A stretch of 21,379 nt of DNA. It comes from Rubrobacter sp. GTDB lineage: Bacteria; Actinomycetota; Rubrobacteria; Rubrobacterales; Rubrobacteraceae. The translations under genes and the position numbers were made by a program. Positions 15,601 to 21,379 of this stretch are shown here, in pieces; positions within the stretch are counted from its first letter, which is position 1; each line of letters begins with the position of its first letter. The DNA is taken from NCBI GenBank assembly GCA_013695335.1, contig JACDAR010000068.1, positions 1 through 21,379 on the forward strand, given 5' to 3'. The notes under the pieces are model-generated. The model had not been told where the DNA came from. It saw only the letters and a program-made list of their open reading frames with translations, and did not search any database.

Positions 15601-16486
15601 CGTCGACCGCCGCCGCATGGCCGGGTTGTGCATGCCGCTCATGATCAGGGACCGCACCGTGGGCCTGCTCGAGGCGTATGGCCCGAGGACGCTGCTGGAC
15701 CAGGACAACGTGGAGATACTTGGCAGCCTCTCCATCCAGGCGGCGAGCGCCCTGGAGAACGCCAGGCTCTATGGTGAGTTGGCCGAGCGGGAGAGGCAAC
15801 TCAAGGATCTTGTGGGCCGTCTCATAACCGCCCAGGAGGAAGAGCGGCGGCACGTAGCATACGAGGTACACGATGGCCTGACGCAGGTCGCGGTCGCCGC
15901 CTACCAGCACCTTCAGGCATTCGCCGCTGAACATCCTTCGGAAACTTTCGGGGACAGCGAGATGCTGGAGCGGAGCCTGGAGCTCATCCAGCAGACCGTG
16001 CAGGAGGCAAGGCGTGTGATCGCCAACCTGCGCCCGACGGCGCTTGACGACTTCGGGCTGGCTACCGCCATCCGGTTGCAGGTGGAGGCCCTTCAAGGCG
16101 AGGGCTGGAACATGAAGTACCGCAGCAACCTCGAAGGAGAACGCCTGCCCATGGAGATAGAGACAGCCCTCTACCGGATCACACAGGAGGCGTTGACTAA
16201 CGTCCGAAAGCACGCCCAGACTACAACCGTGGACATAGAGCTGGAACGCCTGAACGATGCGATCCGGCTGCAAGTCAGGGACAATGGCAAGGGCTTCGAC
16301 GCGACCGCCTCATTCGACGGCGGACTCGGCGAACGGGTCGGGCTTTCGAGCATGCGCGAGCGTATCGAGTTGGTAGGTGGTATCCTGCAAATCCAGAGTG
16401 AAGAAGGTGCGGGAAGTTCCGTGATCGCCAGGGTTCCGCTGCCAGAGCCAGCAAAGGGGTTGCAACAGATGGCAAGGAATTCTTGA
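12644..16486 (+). CDS. LOV/multi-PAS/GAF membrane sensor histidine kinase (NarL-type HisKA_3)
   Basis: From ATG 12644 the protein has 1280 residues; a GTG at 12563 would add 27 cysteine-rich, unfamily-like residues, and neither start has a good Shine-Dalgarno. Four membrane spans (about 12-105) form a DUF4118/KdpD-like module. Six PAS domains follow at about 128-235, 243-365, 370-505, 515-635, 640-765 and 766-890, then a GAF domain (893-1040), HisKA_3 with His1076 (YEVHDGLTQ), and a HATPase with an N box (ITQEALTNVRKHA), DNGKGFD and GLSSMRERI. The second PAS is a LOV domain. Cys290 lies in GRNCRFLQ, with Arg291 and Gln294, and N322 (NYKKDG), N332 (FWNE) and Q353 (VGVQND) match flavin-contacting residues. 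Spacing Cys-to-Asn of 32 and 42 equals that in YtvA. It should autophosphorylate and pass phosphate to the overlapping LuxR-type regulator. Confidence 0.93.
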   Translation: MLAGRHSLAARYGAVLATVGIALLVALLLQFVIRLQHPIVPFVLLSLAVTASALFGGTGPGLTATALSALAGSLLLPFAVGDPGLWMLVACGALITVLVVTLRSEYRGLAQVKSENPVREESGPRPLEGAEDYAIFTLDSAGMINAWDAGGVGGYGEEMVGESFSSFFDTEDVELGLPDENLRAAREDVRHEGEGWRVGKDGSRFWATVTITALTDAAGGQGEFSVVMRDATEYKRVEDALRVRELAIAASPNGIIATDPGRPDNPITYVNPAFERITGYTAREVIGRNCRFLQDDDSDQPAVEKLREAIREGRSLTVVLRNYKKDGAPFWNEVSISPVYDEEGRLTRYVGVQNDVTERIRVEADLRQSEERYRGFVEQSTEGIWRLELDQPLPTGLPRDEQIQHLYRHGKVAECNGAMARMHGLERPDELIGQPLETLLPRSVPENVEHLRAFIRTGYRLDGYRSVGIDSRGETLRFLDNLTGRVENDLMAQAWGIRRDDTERERAEDALRKSEERYRNTVEQAVESIFLVDSENLRVLMSNVAFRRLLGYEMEELSRMRLTDFVAHDRESIDLRVRKTLEKGIHAIGERRYRRKDGALVDVEVSASVVSYAGRTALCCVAHDITERRQREEALRESEERFRAAFEQAAVGMAHVSLLSRWLKANDRLCEILGYTEEELLQLGFQEVVHPDDLDADYEQFTLMLSDELHTYSAEKRYIRKDGREIWVNQTLSVVREPSGLPGHFVCVVEDITGRKQAAEALRESEARFRSLVQNASDIIMIIESDGTIRYESPTVERILGYTPEIRIGTSILDYIHPEDVERVSDVIHEDANEDRIRPLVEFRSRHADGSWRYLEAVANNMLDEPGMVGIVVNSRDVTDRREARDALRRSVDALLALYEAGQVLGSTLELEEIGTRLLRIMQRVSNLDAAVINLLDEDQDLRVWHTVGPESLWRWARGSDEAGAAREAVLQTGETQNFRLRPPNSVDRRRMAGLCMPLMIRDRTVGLLEAYGPRTLLDQDNVEILGSLSIQAASALENARLYGELAERERQLKDLVGRLITAQEEERRHVAYEVHDGLTQVAVAAYQHLQAFAAEHPSETFGDSEMLERSLELIQQTVQEARRVIANLRPTALDDFGLATAIRLQVEALQGEGWNMKYRSNLEGERLPMEIETALYRITQEALTNVRKHAQTTTVDIELERLNDAIRLQVRDNGKGFDATASFDGGLGERVGLSSMRERIELVGGILQIQSEEGAGSSVIARVPLPEPAKGLQQMARNS

Positions 16487-17232
16487 TCCATGCAAAGCCA
16501 GACGGCGTAACAAATGCCATGGGCGACCAACACCTAGTGGCCAGCGGATCCAACCCGGCAAGGATCGTTCTTACCGACGATCACGACCTGGTGAGGGCCG
16601 GTCTGAAGGCTATGCTCTCTAACGTGGAAGGCATCCAGATCGTGGGCGAAGCCTCGAACGGACGCGAGGCAGTCGAGGTCTGTGGCAATTTGCGGCCTGA
16701 CCTCATGTTGATGGACGTGCGAATGCCGGAGATGGATGGCCTTGCGGCGACACGCGAGATCAAACAGCGGTGGCCCAGGGTTGGTGTGCTGATACTGACG
16801 GTTCACGAGAACCAGGACTACCTGCTCGAAGCGCTGAAAGCGGGGGCCGCCGGCTACGTTCTTAAGGACGCCCCAAGAACCCAGTTGGTAGCCTCCGTGC
16901 GGAGCGTGCTGAACGGCGAATCGGCGTTGGATCAGAAGCTCTCCACCCAGCTTCTCCGGAGGCTGGCCTCCGATCTTCCGGCGCCGGTGAAGTCGGGCGC
17001 GAGGCCGAAGACCTCAGACTCTTCGGAGACGCTCACGCCCCGCGAGACCGAGGTGCTTCAACTGCTGGCCCACGGGCTCTCGAACCAGGAGGTCTCCAGG
17101 AAGCTGGTCGTCAGCGTGGGAACCGCCAAGAACCACGTCCAGCACATCATCTCCAAGCTCGGCGTCTCCGACCGTACCCAGGCAGTGGTCAGGGGCCTGG
17201 AACTGGGAATCATCACCCTCCCCGAAACTTAG
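16483..17232 (+). CDS. NarL/LuxR-family response regulator, cognate to the LOV kinase
   Basis: The protein has 249 residues from the TTG at 16483, which overlaps the kinase stop (TTGA) and has AAGGA 4 bases upstream; an ATG at 16519 is an alternative giving 237 residues. The receiver has the acidic pair D32/D33 (LTDDHDLVRAG), phospho-acceptor Asp78 (LMLMDVRMPEMDG), Thr105 region (LILTVHEN) and a VLKDAP lysine. The C-terminal LuxR helix-turn-helix (about 182-245) reads LTPRETEVLQLLAHGLSNQEV and VGTAKNHVQHIISKLGVSDR. The tight coupling with a HisKA_3 kinase, the class that pairs with NarL-type regulators, makes the partnership near certain. Its target genes are not evident in this window. Confidence 0.95.
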   Translation: MIHAKPDGVTNAMGDQHLVASGSNPARIVLTDDHDLVRAGLKAMLSNVEGIQIVGEASNGREAVEVCGNLRPDLMLMDVRMPEMDGLAATREIKQRWPRVGVLILTVHENQDYLLEALKAGAAGYVLKDAPRTQLVASVRSVLNGESALDQKLSTQLLRRLASDLPAPVKSGARPKTSDSSETLTPRETEVLQLLAHGLSNQEVSRKLVVSVGTAKNHVQHIISKLGVSDRTQAVVRGLELGIITLPET

Positions 17233-17249
17233 GGGTTCACCGAAACCCC
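17232..17249. terminator. Small dyad between convergent genes
   Basis: GGGGTT (17232-17237) pairs with AACCCC (17244-17249) across a 6-base loop, in the 27-base gap between two convergent genes. It could end transcription from both sides, but no T-run accompanies it. Confidence 0.35.
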
Positions 17250-17259
17250 GCCCTTCGTC

Positions 17260-18054
17260 TCAATCTATCTTCTCGCCGTCCACCTCTATCCGAGCTTTCT
17301 CGCTGTACAAGCAGATGTAATCCTTGACCTTCTCGGCTTCTGGAAGGGGATCAGGGTAGGACCATGCCACGTCGGCGGTACCGCCCTGCGTCGAGTAGTA
17401 CGATGCTATGCCCTTGTATGGGCAGATGGTCTCGGTGTCGCTGGGAACCAGCAGATCCATACGAACATCCTCCGTGGGGAGGTAGTAGCGTGTCGGCAGC
17501 GCGGTCTCGAACAGAATCTTCGGGCGATCGGAAGCCGCAAGTTCCTCGCCGTCCAGCGTGACCCTGATTTGCCTTGAGGATTCTAGTACGTCCACCCGAT
17601 GGTACGGGTCGTGGGGATGCCCGATGACCTTCTCGTCCTCCTCCATCCAGGCGTCCATCTTCCTCCAGTAGAACGCCGCGTAGCCCTTCAGAGCCGAGAA
17701 GGATTCCAGCGGCTCAGGGTAGTACCAGATGGCGTTCTCCGCGACCCGATCTCCAGCCCGCACGGAGTAGTAGGAGGCGTCGCCTTTGAATGGGCAGTGC
17801 GTGGTGCGATCTCCTGCTTCCAGCAGATCCTGGCGTATATCCTCCATCGGGAAGTAGTAGACAGGCAGATGTCCCGTCTCGTGCAGCATCTTCACCCTCC
17901 GGCTGTCCGCCACGGTTTCGCCGCCGAAGATGGACCTCACCCTTTTAGGTGAATCCTCGAAGTACAGGGTGTGGGCCTGCAAAACGCCCGTGTCGAAGTT
18001 GAATTCACCATTCCTCTGCGGGCCGAACGGCCCAGTGCCAAGCGCCAGTGCCAT
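17260..18054 (-). CDS. Tandem DUF427 domain protein
   Basis: The 264-residue protein starts at ATG 18054 with a strong AGGAAGGTG 5 bases upstream. It contains two DUF427 repeats, at about 45-140 and 155-258. Aligned motifs are YYFPMEDIRQDLL / YYLPTEDVRMDLL, then THCPFKGDASYYS / TICPYKGIASYYS, then WYYPEPLESFSALKGYAAFY / WSYPDPLPEAEKVKDYICLY. The Cys-Pro-[FY]-Lys-Gly and Tyr-Tyr-Ser motifs are the family core. DUF427 (Pfam PF04248) has no established reaction. No signal peptide or membrane span is visible. It is the last gene of a four-gene minus-strand operon, 29 bases after the small membrane protein gene. Confidence 0.92.
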   Translation of the reverse strand: MALALGTGPFGPQRNGEFNFDTGVLQAHTLYFEDSPKRVRSIFGGETVADSRRVKMLHETGHLPVYYFPMEDIRQDLLEAGDRTTHCPFKGDASYYSVRAGDRVAENAIWYYPEPLESFSALKGYAAFYWRKMDAWMEEDEKVIGHPHDPYHRVDVLESSRQIRVTLDGEELAASDRPKILFETALPTRYYLPTEDVRMDLLVPSDTETICPYKGIASYYSTQGGTADVAWSYPDPLPEAEKVKDYICLYSEKARIEVDGEKID

Positions 18055-18083
18055 ATCGCACCTTCCTTTCTTTACGGGATGTT

Positions 18084-18248
18084 CTAGGAGAGGTCGTCTC
18101 TCTCGGAACTATCTTCCCTGGTATCCGCCGCGCTACGCTTGCTTCCACCTTCGCTGGTCCAGCGCGGCAGGTAGATGAAGAAGATCCAAAGCACAATCAC
18201 TATAACCCCGACGCCCGCGACCGCCACGAACTGCCAGACTTCGCTCAC
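18084..18248 (-). CDS. 54-residue single-span membrane protein
   Basis: A GTG at 18248 opens a 54-codon frame ending in TAG at 18084. The start overlaps the NUDIX stop by 4 bases (GTGA), and GGAGGAG lies 7 bases upstream, an excellent ribosome binding site. The sequence begins VSEVWQF and has one hydrophobic span at about 7-28 (VAVAGVGVIVIVLWIFFIYL). It ends in a hydrophilic, charged tail (PRWTSEGGSKRS then ADTREDSSERDDLS). Orientation is probably N-out/C-in by the positive residues after the span, though the acidic tail makes this uncertain. No family was recognised. Its place between NUDIX and DUF427 genes in one operon suggests a membrane anchor or regulator for one of them, which is inference. 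Confidence 0.8.
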   Translation of the reverse strand: MSEVWQFVAVAGVGVIVIVLWIFFIYLPRWTSEGGSKRSAADTREDSSERDDLS

Positions 18249-18802
18249 GGCGTGTCTCCTCCGAGTCGGTAGAGCGCCAGCATGGCCGCCGCCACACCGC
18301 TGGAACTGACGATCTTGCCCGAGAAGATCATGTCAGCAACATCCCCGACCGGAACCGTCACCACGTCTACCCGCTCGTGTTCGTCGAGGGATGGCGTGGC
18401 GGTCTTCTCCACGTTTCTAGCCAGATAGAGATAAGCCCAGTTGTCCTTGAGGCTCGGCGATGACGCCAGCGCGGTCAACGGTTCCCATTCTCCGCCCCCG
18501 AAGCCCGTCTCTTCGAGAAGTTCGCGTCTGGCGGCGGCTTCTGGATCTTCACCCCGCTCGACTAGCCCGGCTGGCAGGCCGAGCTCCATCTGTCCCAGGG
18601 GCGGGCGGTACTGGCGAACCAGGATCACATCGCCTACAGGCGTGATCGGAAAGATGATCGCGGCGTCCGGGCGTTCGAGGACGTAATATGGGTCTTTGAT
18701 CGCACCGTCGGGGAGGCGGTACCCGTCGGAGCGGAGGGCGAAGTACGGGGTTTGCATAAGTTTTTCGGAGGAGATCCTCTCCCAGTTTCCGTTCTCAGCC
18801 AA
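18245..18802 (-). CDS. NUDIX hydrolase, ADP-ribose pyrophosphatase-like
   Basis: The protein has 185 residues, starting at a TTG at 18802 that overlaps the upstream gene stop by 8 bases. An N-terminal beta domain (WERISSEKLMQTPYFALRSD) is typical of ADP-ribose pyrophosphatases. A complete NUDIX box occupies 79-101: G79, E85, R93-E94, E97-E98, G100 (GLVERGEDPEAAARRELLEE then TGF). Such enzymes hydrolyse ADP-ribose or related nucleotide-diphosphate compounds with Mg2+. Downstream residues SPSLKDNWAYLYLARN match the family's substrate-proximal region. The gene sits between a receiver-like gene and a small membrane protein gene with overlaps on both sides, so all three are probably translated from one mRNA. 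The exact substrate cannot be told. Confidence 0.93.
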   Translation of the reverse strand: MAENGNWERISSEKLMQTPYFALRSDGYRLPDGAIKDPYYVLERPDAAIIFPITPVGDVILVRQYRPPLGQMELGLPAGLVERGEDPEAAARRELLEETGFGGGEWEPLTALASSPSLKDNWAYLYLARNVEKTATPSLDEHERVDVVTVPVGDVADMIFSGKIVSSSGVAAAMLALYRLGGDTP

Positions 18803-19178
18803 CCCCGGCCTCGTCGTTCGTATCGGCTGGAGCGCCGCCTGAAAGGATCTCAGGCAGATCTCGGGTGAAGGCGCTGCGGGCCATTATTTTGTCGCAGCCG
18901 GCCTCCCTCGCCGCGACCGCGAGATCCTTCTGTACGTGCGAGAGGAAACCGACGGTCGGGACGTTTTCTCCGTCTATCTCGCGTAGCAAGCCCAGCGGCT
19001 CGAAGCGGGAGGAGTTGAGGTCCAGGATGAGAAGGTCTGGCGGGGATTCCCGGAGCACCGCGAGCAGCTTCTCAGGGCTGCGGGGAAACTTAGCTTCGAC
19101 GCCGAGTTGGGATGCTGTCTCGGATACTTTGCTCTTGAAGAGCAGGTCTTCCATGGCCGCCAGAACTCTTCGCGCCAC
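18795..19178 (-). CDS. Receiver-like protein with partly degenerate active site
   Basis: The 127-residue protein starts at GTG 19178, with GGAGG 5 bases upstream. The pattern is that of a CheY-like receiver. The N-terminus RRVLAAMEDLLFKSKV leads into PPDLLILDLNSSRFEPLGLL, with Asp53 at the phospho-acceptor position. Next come VPTVGFLSHVQKDLAVAAREAGCDKIMARSAF and a terminal helix. The usual DD pair is reduced to E10-D11 displaced in the chain, the Thr/Ser position may be Ser80, and the Lys of the KPF motif is Arg101. Phosphorylation is thus doubtful. There is no DNA-binding domain. It is the first gene of the operon with NUDIX, a small membrane protein and DUF427. An alternative reading is an unrelated Rossmann-like sensor fold. 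Confidence 0.85.
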   Translation of the reverse strand: MARRVLAAMEDLLFKSKVSETASQLGVEAKFPRSPEKLLAVLRESPPDLLILDLNSSRFEPLGLLREIDGENVPTVGFLSHVQKDLAVAAREAGCDKIMARSAFTRDLPEILSGGAPADTNDEAGVG

Positions 19179-19213
19179 GATGTCCTCCAGTGCTTTGGGG
19201 GTATTGCTGACAC

Positions 19214-19219
19214 ATTCTA
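19214..19219 (-). promoter_or_regulatory. Candidate -10 of the receiver-like/NUDIX/DUF427 operon
   Basis: TAGAAT on the minus strand lies 35 bases upstream of the GTG at 19178. A -35 at proper spacing is not obvious. It faces the ABC exporter promoter region in a 69-base divergent gap. Confidence 0.35.
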
Positions 19220-19235
19220 AACCCGCGTTGCGCGG

Positions 19236-19241
19236 TATCCT
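19236..19241 (+). promoter_or_regulatory. Candidate -10 of the ABC exporter gene, predicted leaderless
   Basis: TATCCT ends 6 bases before the GTG start at 19248, so transcription would begin at or next to the start codon. The bases between (ACGAAG) offer no real Shine-Dalgarno. A 13-base dyad CCGCGTTGCGCGG (19223-19235) lies immediately upstream. Confidence 0.3.
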
Positions 19242-19247
19242 ACGAAG

Positions 19248-21068
19248 GTGAATAAACGATCCGCCGAATTCGTCTCCGGGCTGCGGCAGACCAGGGAGAC
19301 GCTCTCCAACTTCACACCGTTTCTCTCGCCGCGCTGGCGGGGACTCGTGCTGGCGCTCGCCGTGCTGCTCGTTGAGACGGCGACGAGCCTGGCCCAGCCG
19401 TGGCCGCTCGCCCTGACCATCGACTACATATTGAGCAACAACAAACGGTTGCCTGGATGGGTGCCCGGTTTCCTGACTGACAAAGCTCTATTCCTCGCTG
19501 GGATAGCGTTCTTGATCGTACTTATCTTCACCCTCACCCGTACCGTCGCGTCGTACCGACGCTTCCTCCTCCAAAAACTCGGGCAGCAGACGGTCTTCGA
19601 CATGCGCGAGGCACTCTACGCCAAAGTTCACGCCCTCGGCCTCGATTACCACGGCGGAAAGCGCACCGGCGATACCATAACCCGCGTCACCAGCGACGTG
19701 AAGGAGGTCAGGACGCTGCTGGTCGACTCCGTGGTGGAGGTGTTTTCGTCAACCCTGATCCTGATCGGGATGCTAGTAGTGATGATCTGGCTGAACTGGC
19801 AACTCACGCTGCTCGCGTTGCTCACCGTCCCGTTCCTGTTCATTGCCGTGCGGCGCTACCGGCGGTCCCTGATCGAACGTATGCGCGTCGTCCGCACCCG
19901 CGAGGGCGCAATCGCATCCGTGGTGCAGGAGGCCATAACCGGCATCCGGGCGGTCAAGATCTTCGGCCGCGAGGAAGACGAGATGAACCGCTTCCGCCAC
20001 GAGAGCCGCGAGTCCCTGAACGCCAGCGTTGACTCGTCCCTGATCGAAGCCAAGTTCAGCACAGTCCTCGGCGTGGTCGGCGGTCTCGGCACCGCGCTCG
20101 TCACGTACTTCGGGGCGCGTCAGGTCCTCTCAGGCGCCCTCTCCGTCGGTGACCTGACGGTGTTCGTGGCGTACCTGAGTCTGTTCCTCTCGCCCCTGTG
20201 GGCGCTATCGCGGCAGGCGAACCAGATCGGTAAGTCGCTCGTGTCGGGAGAGCGGATCATCGAACTGTTGAACGCCGAACCTTCTGTGAAGGAGTCTCCT
20301 GACGCGCGTCCCGCGCCCCGTTTCGCTGGAAGGGTGACGTTCGACGACGTGAGCTTCGCCTACGGCAGCGAGGCCGGGGACGTGCTGCGGGACGTTGGCT
20401 TCGATGTGGAGTCAGGGAGCCGGGTCGCCCTAGTCGGCATCAGCGGCGCCGGGAAGACCACGATCACCAGCCTCATCGCACGCCTCTACGACCCGCGAGA
20501 GGGCCGCGTGATGATGGACGGCAAGAACATAAAAGACTTCACTCTCAAATCGCTGCGGGACTCGGTGACGTTCGTGCCGCAGGAGCCGATGCTGTTCCGG
20601 GCGACGGTGGCCGAGAACATCTCCTATGGGAGACCCGGCGCGCTGCGCGAAGAGATCGAACACGCGGCGGAGCTTGCGGGCGCGGACGGCTTCATCCAGG
20701 GTTTACCGGATGGCTACGAAGAGTTGCTCTCGGAGCGGGGTGAGAGCTTGAGTGGAGGCCAGAGACAGCGCATCTCGATAGCGCGGGCGATGCTGCGGGA
20801 AAGCCCGATCCTGATCCTGGACGAGCCCCAGTCCGGCCTCGACGCCGAGGTGGCCGGCGCGGTCGAAGAGAGCTGGCGGGCATTGACCGAGGGCCGCACC
20901 ACTTTCGTCATCGCCCACGAGTTGAGGCTGGTAAGGGACGTTGATCGCATCCTCGTCCTCGATGGGGGCAGGGTCGCCGAGAGCGGGACGCACGACGATT
21001 TGATCTCCGCTGGCGGCCTCTACGCCAGGTTATACGCCCTGCAAGAACGCGACCCGGTACGCCCATGA
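19248..21068 (+). CDS. ABC exporter, fused transmembrane and ATPase domains
   Basis: The 606-residue half-transporter has six predicted spans in the first 320 residues (about 32-52, 80-100, 160-180, 185-201, 272-290 and 300-320). The coupling-helix region TGIRAVKIFGREEDEMNRF is typical of type IV exporters. The ATPase domain has Walker A GISGAGKT (397-404), Q-loop Q445 (VPQEPMLF), signature LSGGQ (501-505), Walker B ILILDE with catalytic E526, a D-loop SGLD and H-loop H557. All catalytic residues are intact, so it should work as a homodimer, or as a heterodimer with an unseen partner. Substrate class (lipid, drug, peptide) cannot be read from sequence. A GTG start at 19248 gives the best N-terminus. 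A 24-residue membrane protein gene follows by 10 bases. Confidence 0.95.
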   Translation: MNKRSAEFVSGLRQTRETLSNFTPFLSPRWRGLVLALAVLLVETATSLAQPWPLALTIDYILSNNKRLPGWVPGFLTDKALFLAGIAFLIVLIFTLTRTVASYRRFLLQKLGQQTVFDMREALYAKVHALGLDYHGGKRTGDTITRVTSDVKEVRTLLVDSVVEVFSSTLILIGMLVVMIWLNWQLTLLALLTVPFLFIAVRRYRRSLIERMRVVRTREGAIASVVQEAITGIRAVKIFGREEDEMNRFRHESRESLNASVDSSLIEAKFSTVLGVVGGLGTALVTYFGARQVLSGALSVGDLTVFVAYLSLFLSPLWALSRQANQIGKSLVSGERIIELLNAEPSVKESPDARPAPRFAGRVTFDDVSFAYGSEAGDVLRDVGFDVESGSRVALVGISGAGKTTITSLIARLYDPREGRVMMDGKNIKDFTLKSLRDSVTFVPQEPMLFRATVAENISYGRPGALREEIEHAAELAGADGFIQGLPDGYEELLSERGESLSGGQRQRISIARAMLRESPILILDEPQSGLDAEVAGAVEESWRALTEGRTTFVIAHELRLVRDVDRILVLDGGRVAESGTHDDLISAGGLYARLYALQERDPVRP

Positions 21069-21078
21069 AAGGAGAGCC

Positions 21079-21153
21079 ATGCGCGAGCTGCTAATACTCT
21101 GCATCGTGATGACCGCCATGGTCGTCGCCATCTACGTGTTCTTCGCGCAGTAG
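21079..21153 (+). CDS. 24-residue membrane miniprotein
   Basis: ATG at 21079 is preceded by AAAGGAG with 4-base spacing, a near-perfect ribosome binding site, and the frame ends in TAG at 21151-21153. The product starts MRELLILCIV and ends AIYVFFAQ. It is almost wholly hydrophobic, long enough for one membrane span, with a short charged N-terminus (Arg2, Glu3). It lies 10 bases after the ABC exporter stop on the same strand, so it is almost certainly on the same mRNA. Small single-span proteins that bind and tune transporters are known in other bacteria (for example AcrZ with AcrB); that role here is inference. No family was recognised. Confidence 0.65.
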   Translation: MRELLILCIVMTAMVVAIYVFFAQ

Positions 21154-21267
21154 TCGCCACGGAAGCGGAGAAACCTCACTATAAAGGAATTCGGGACGCA
21201 TAGGTGGACCAGCGCTGGGTCAGGTTGGCTGATCTCTTCCTTGCTTCTACGCCGGTTCAGGCAGGCT

Positions 21268-21302
21268 GCGGAAGCGGTGGTTCTCGGATCTACCGCTTCC
21301 GC
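21268..21302. repeat. 11-bp perfect inverted repeat at the 3' end of the right-edge gene
   Basis: GCGGAAGCGGT (21268-21278) and ACCGCTTCCGC (21292-21302) are perfectly complementary across a 13-base loop. The dyad overlaps the last codons and stop of the minus-strand gene. No T-run follows on either strand. It may be a terminator between converging transcripts (ABC exporter operon and edge gene). The 136 bases between the miniprotein stop and this gene hold no recognisable gene. Confidence 0.5.
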
Positions 21303-21379
21303 CCGAAGGCGAAATAGGCGATCGGACCGATGCCCATGAAGTCAACGAACGCCACGGCACCCCACAGCCACTTGCTGCC
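21290..21379 (-). CDS. C-terminus of a PLDc_N-type small membrane protein (partial)
   Basis: The minus-strand frame is open from the right edge to TAG at 21290-21292, giving 29 residues. The visible end (KWLWGAVAFVDFMGIGPIAY then FAFGRKR) matches the C-terminal part of the PLDc_N / phospholipase D-nuclease N-terminal-like family: a Trp-rich segment, a hydrophobic span and a GP-x-x-YF-x-FGR end. Those are short two-span membrane proteins of about 60-130 residues with no known catalysis. The start is beyond the window. A bacteriocin-immunity or sensor-like fragment cannot be excluded. Confidence 0.7.
   Translation of the reverse strand, partial: GSKWLWGAVAFVDFMGIGPIAYFAFGRKR

Overview
The window is GC-rich, densely coded DNA with many GTG and TTG starts and several 4-base GTGA or TTGA gene overlaps. 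With the gene content (MoxR-DUF58-transglutaminase module, an actinobacterial-type HNH protein, a tandem DUF427 protein, very large multi-PAS kinases) it suggests the chromosome of a deep-branching actinobacterium such as a Rubrobacter relative. That assignment is inference from protein style; no rRNA or other marker gene is present. No mobile element, CRISPR array, tRNA or rRNA was seen.

Layout. (1) 1-3418, minus strand: an OmpR/PhoB-type response regulator, a short histidine kinase made only of the catalytic core, then after a structured 127-base gap a membrane HAMP/multi-PAS sensor that runs off the left edge. (2) 3520-5570, plus: an enolase-superfamily dipeptide epimerase overlapped by a DUF1611 P-loop protein, a pair that fits D-glutamate or murein-peptide metabolism (DgcA/DgcN-like). 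(3) 5651-6199: an HNH endonuclease-family protein with a likely leaderless start. (4) 6280-10816: a MoxR AAA+ ATPase, DUF58 protein and membrane transglutaminase operon with an extended -10 promoter. (5) 10890-11697: an A-type Fe-S carrier, a strong intrinsic terminator, then a VOC protein whose RBS abuts that terminator.

(6) 12112-17232, plus: a signalling block of a degenerate receiver-like protein, a 1280-residue sensor kinase and a LuxR/NarL-type response regulator overlapping the kinase by 4 bases. The second PAS domain of the kinase has the full LOV photoreceptor signature (NCRFLQ plus the flavin-contacting Asn/Asn/Gln), so this looks like a blue-light-responsive two-component system. 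It is the most interesting item in the window.

(7) 19178-17260, minus: a tight four-gene operon of a receiver-like protein, a NUDIX hydrolase, a 54-residue single-span membrane protein and a tandem-DUF427 protein. It diverges from (8) 19248-21153, plus: a full-length ABC exporter followed by a 24-residue membrane miniprotein with a strong RBS. (9) The right edge holds the C-terminus of a minus-strand PLDc_N-type membrane protein.

The window is dominated by sensing and envelope functions: three sensor kinases or sensors, two canonical response regulators, two receiver-like proteins without full catalytic residues, and envelope or transport genes. The best new leads are the LOV kinase system, the two very short membrane proteins, the NUDIX/DUF427 operon and the base-pairing leader at 1806-1932.
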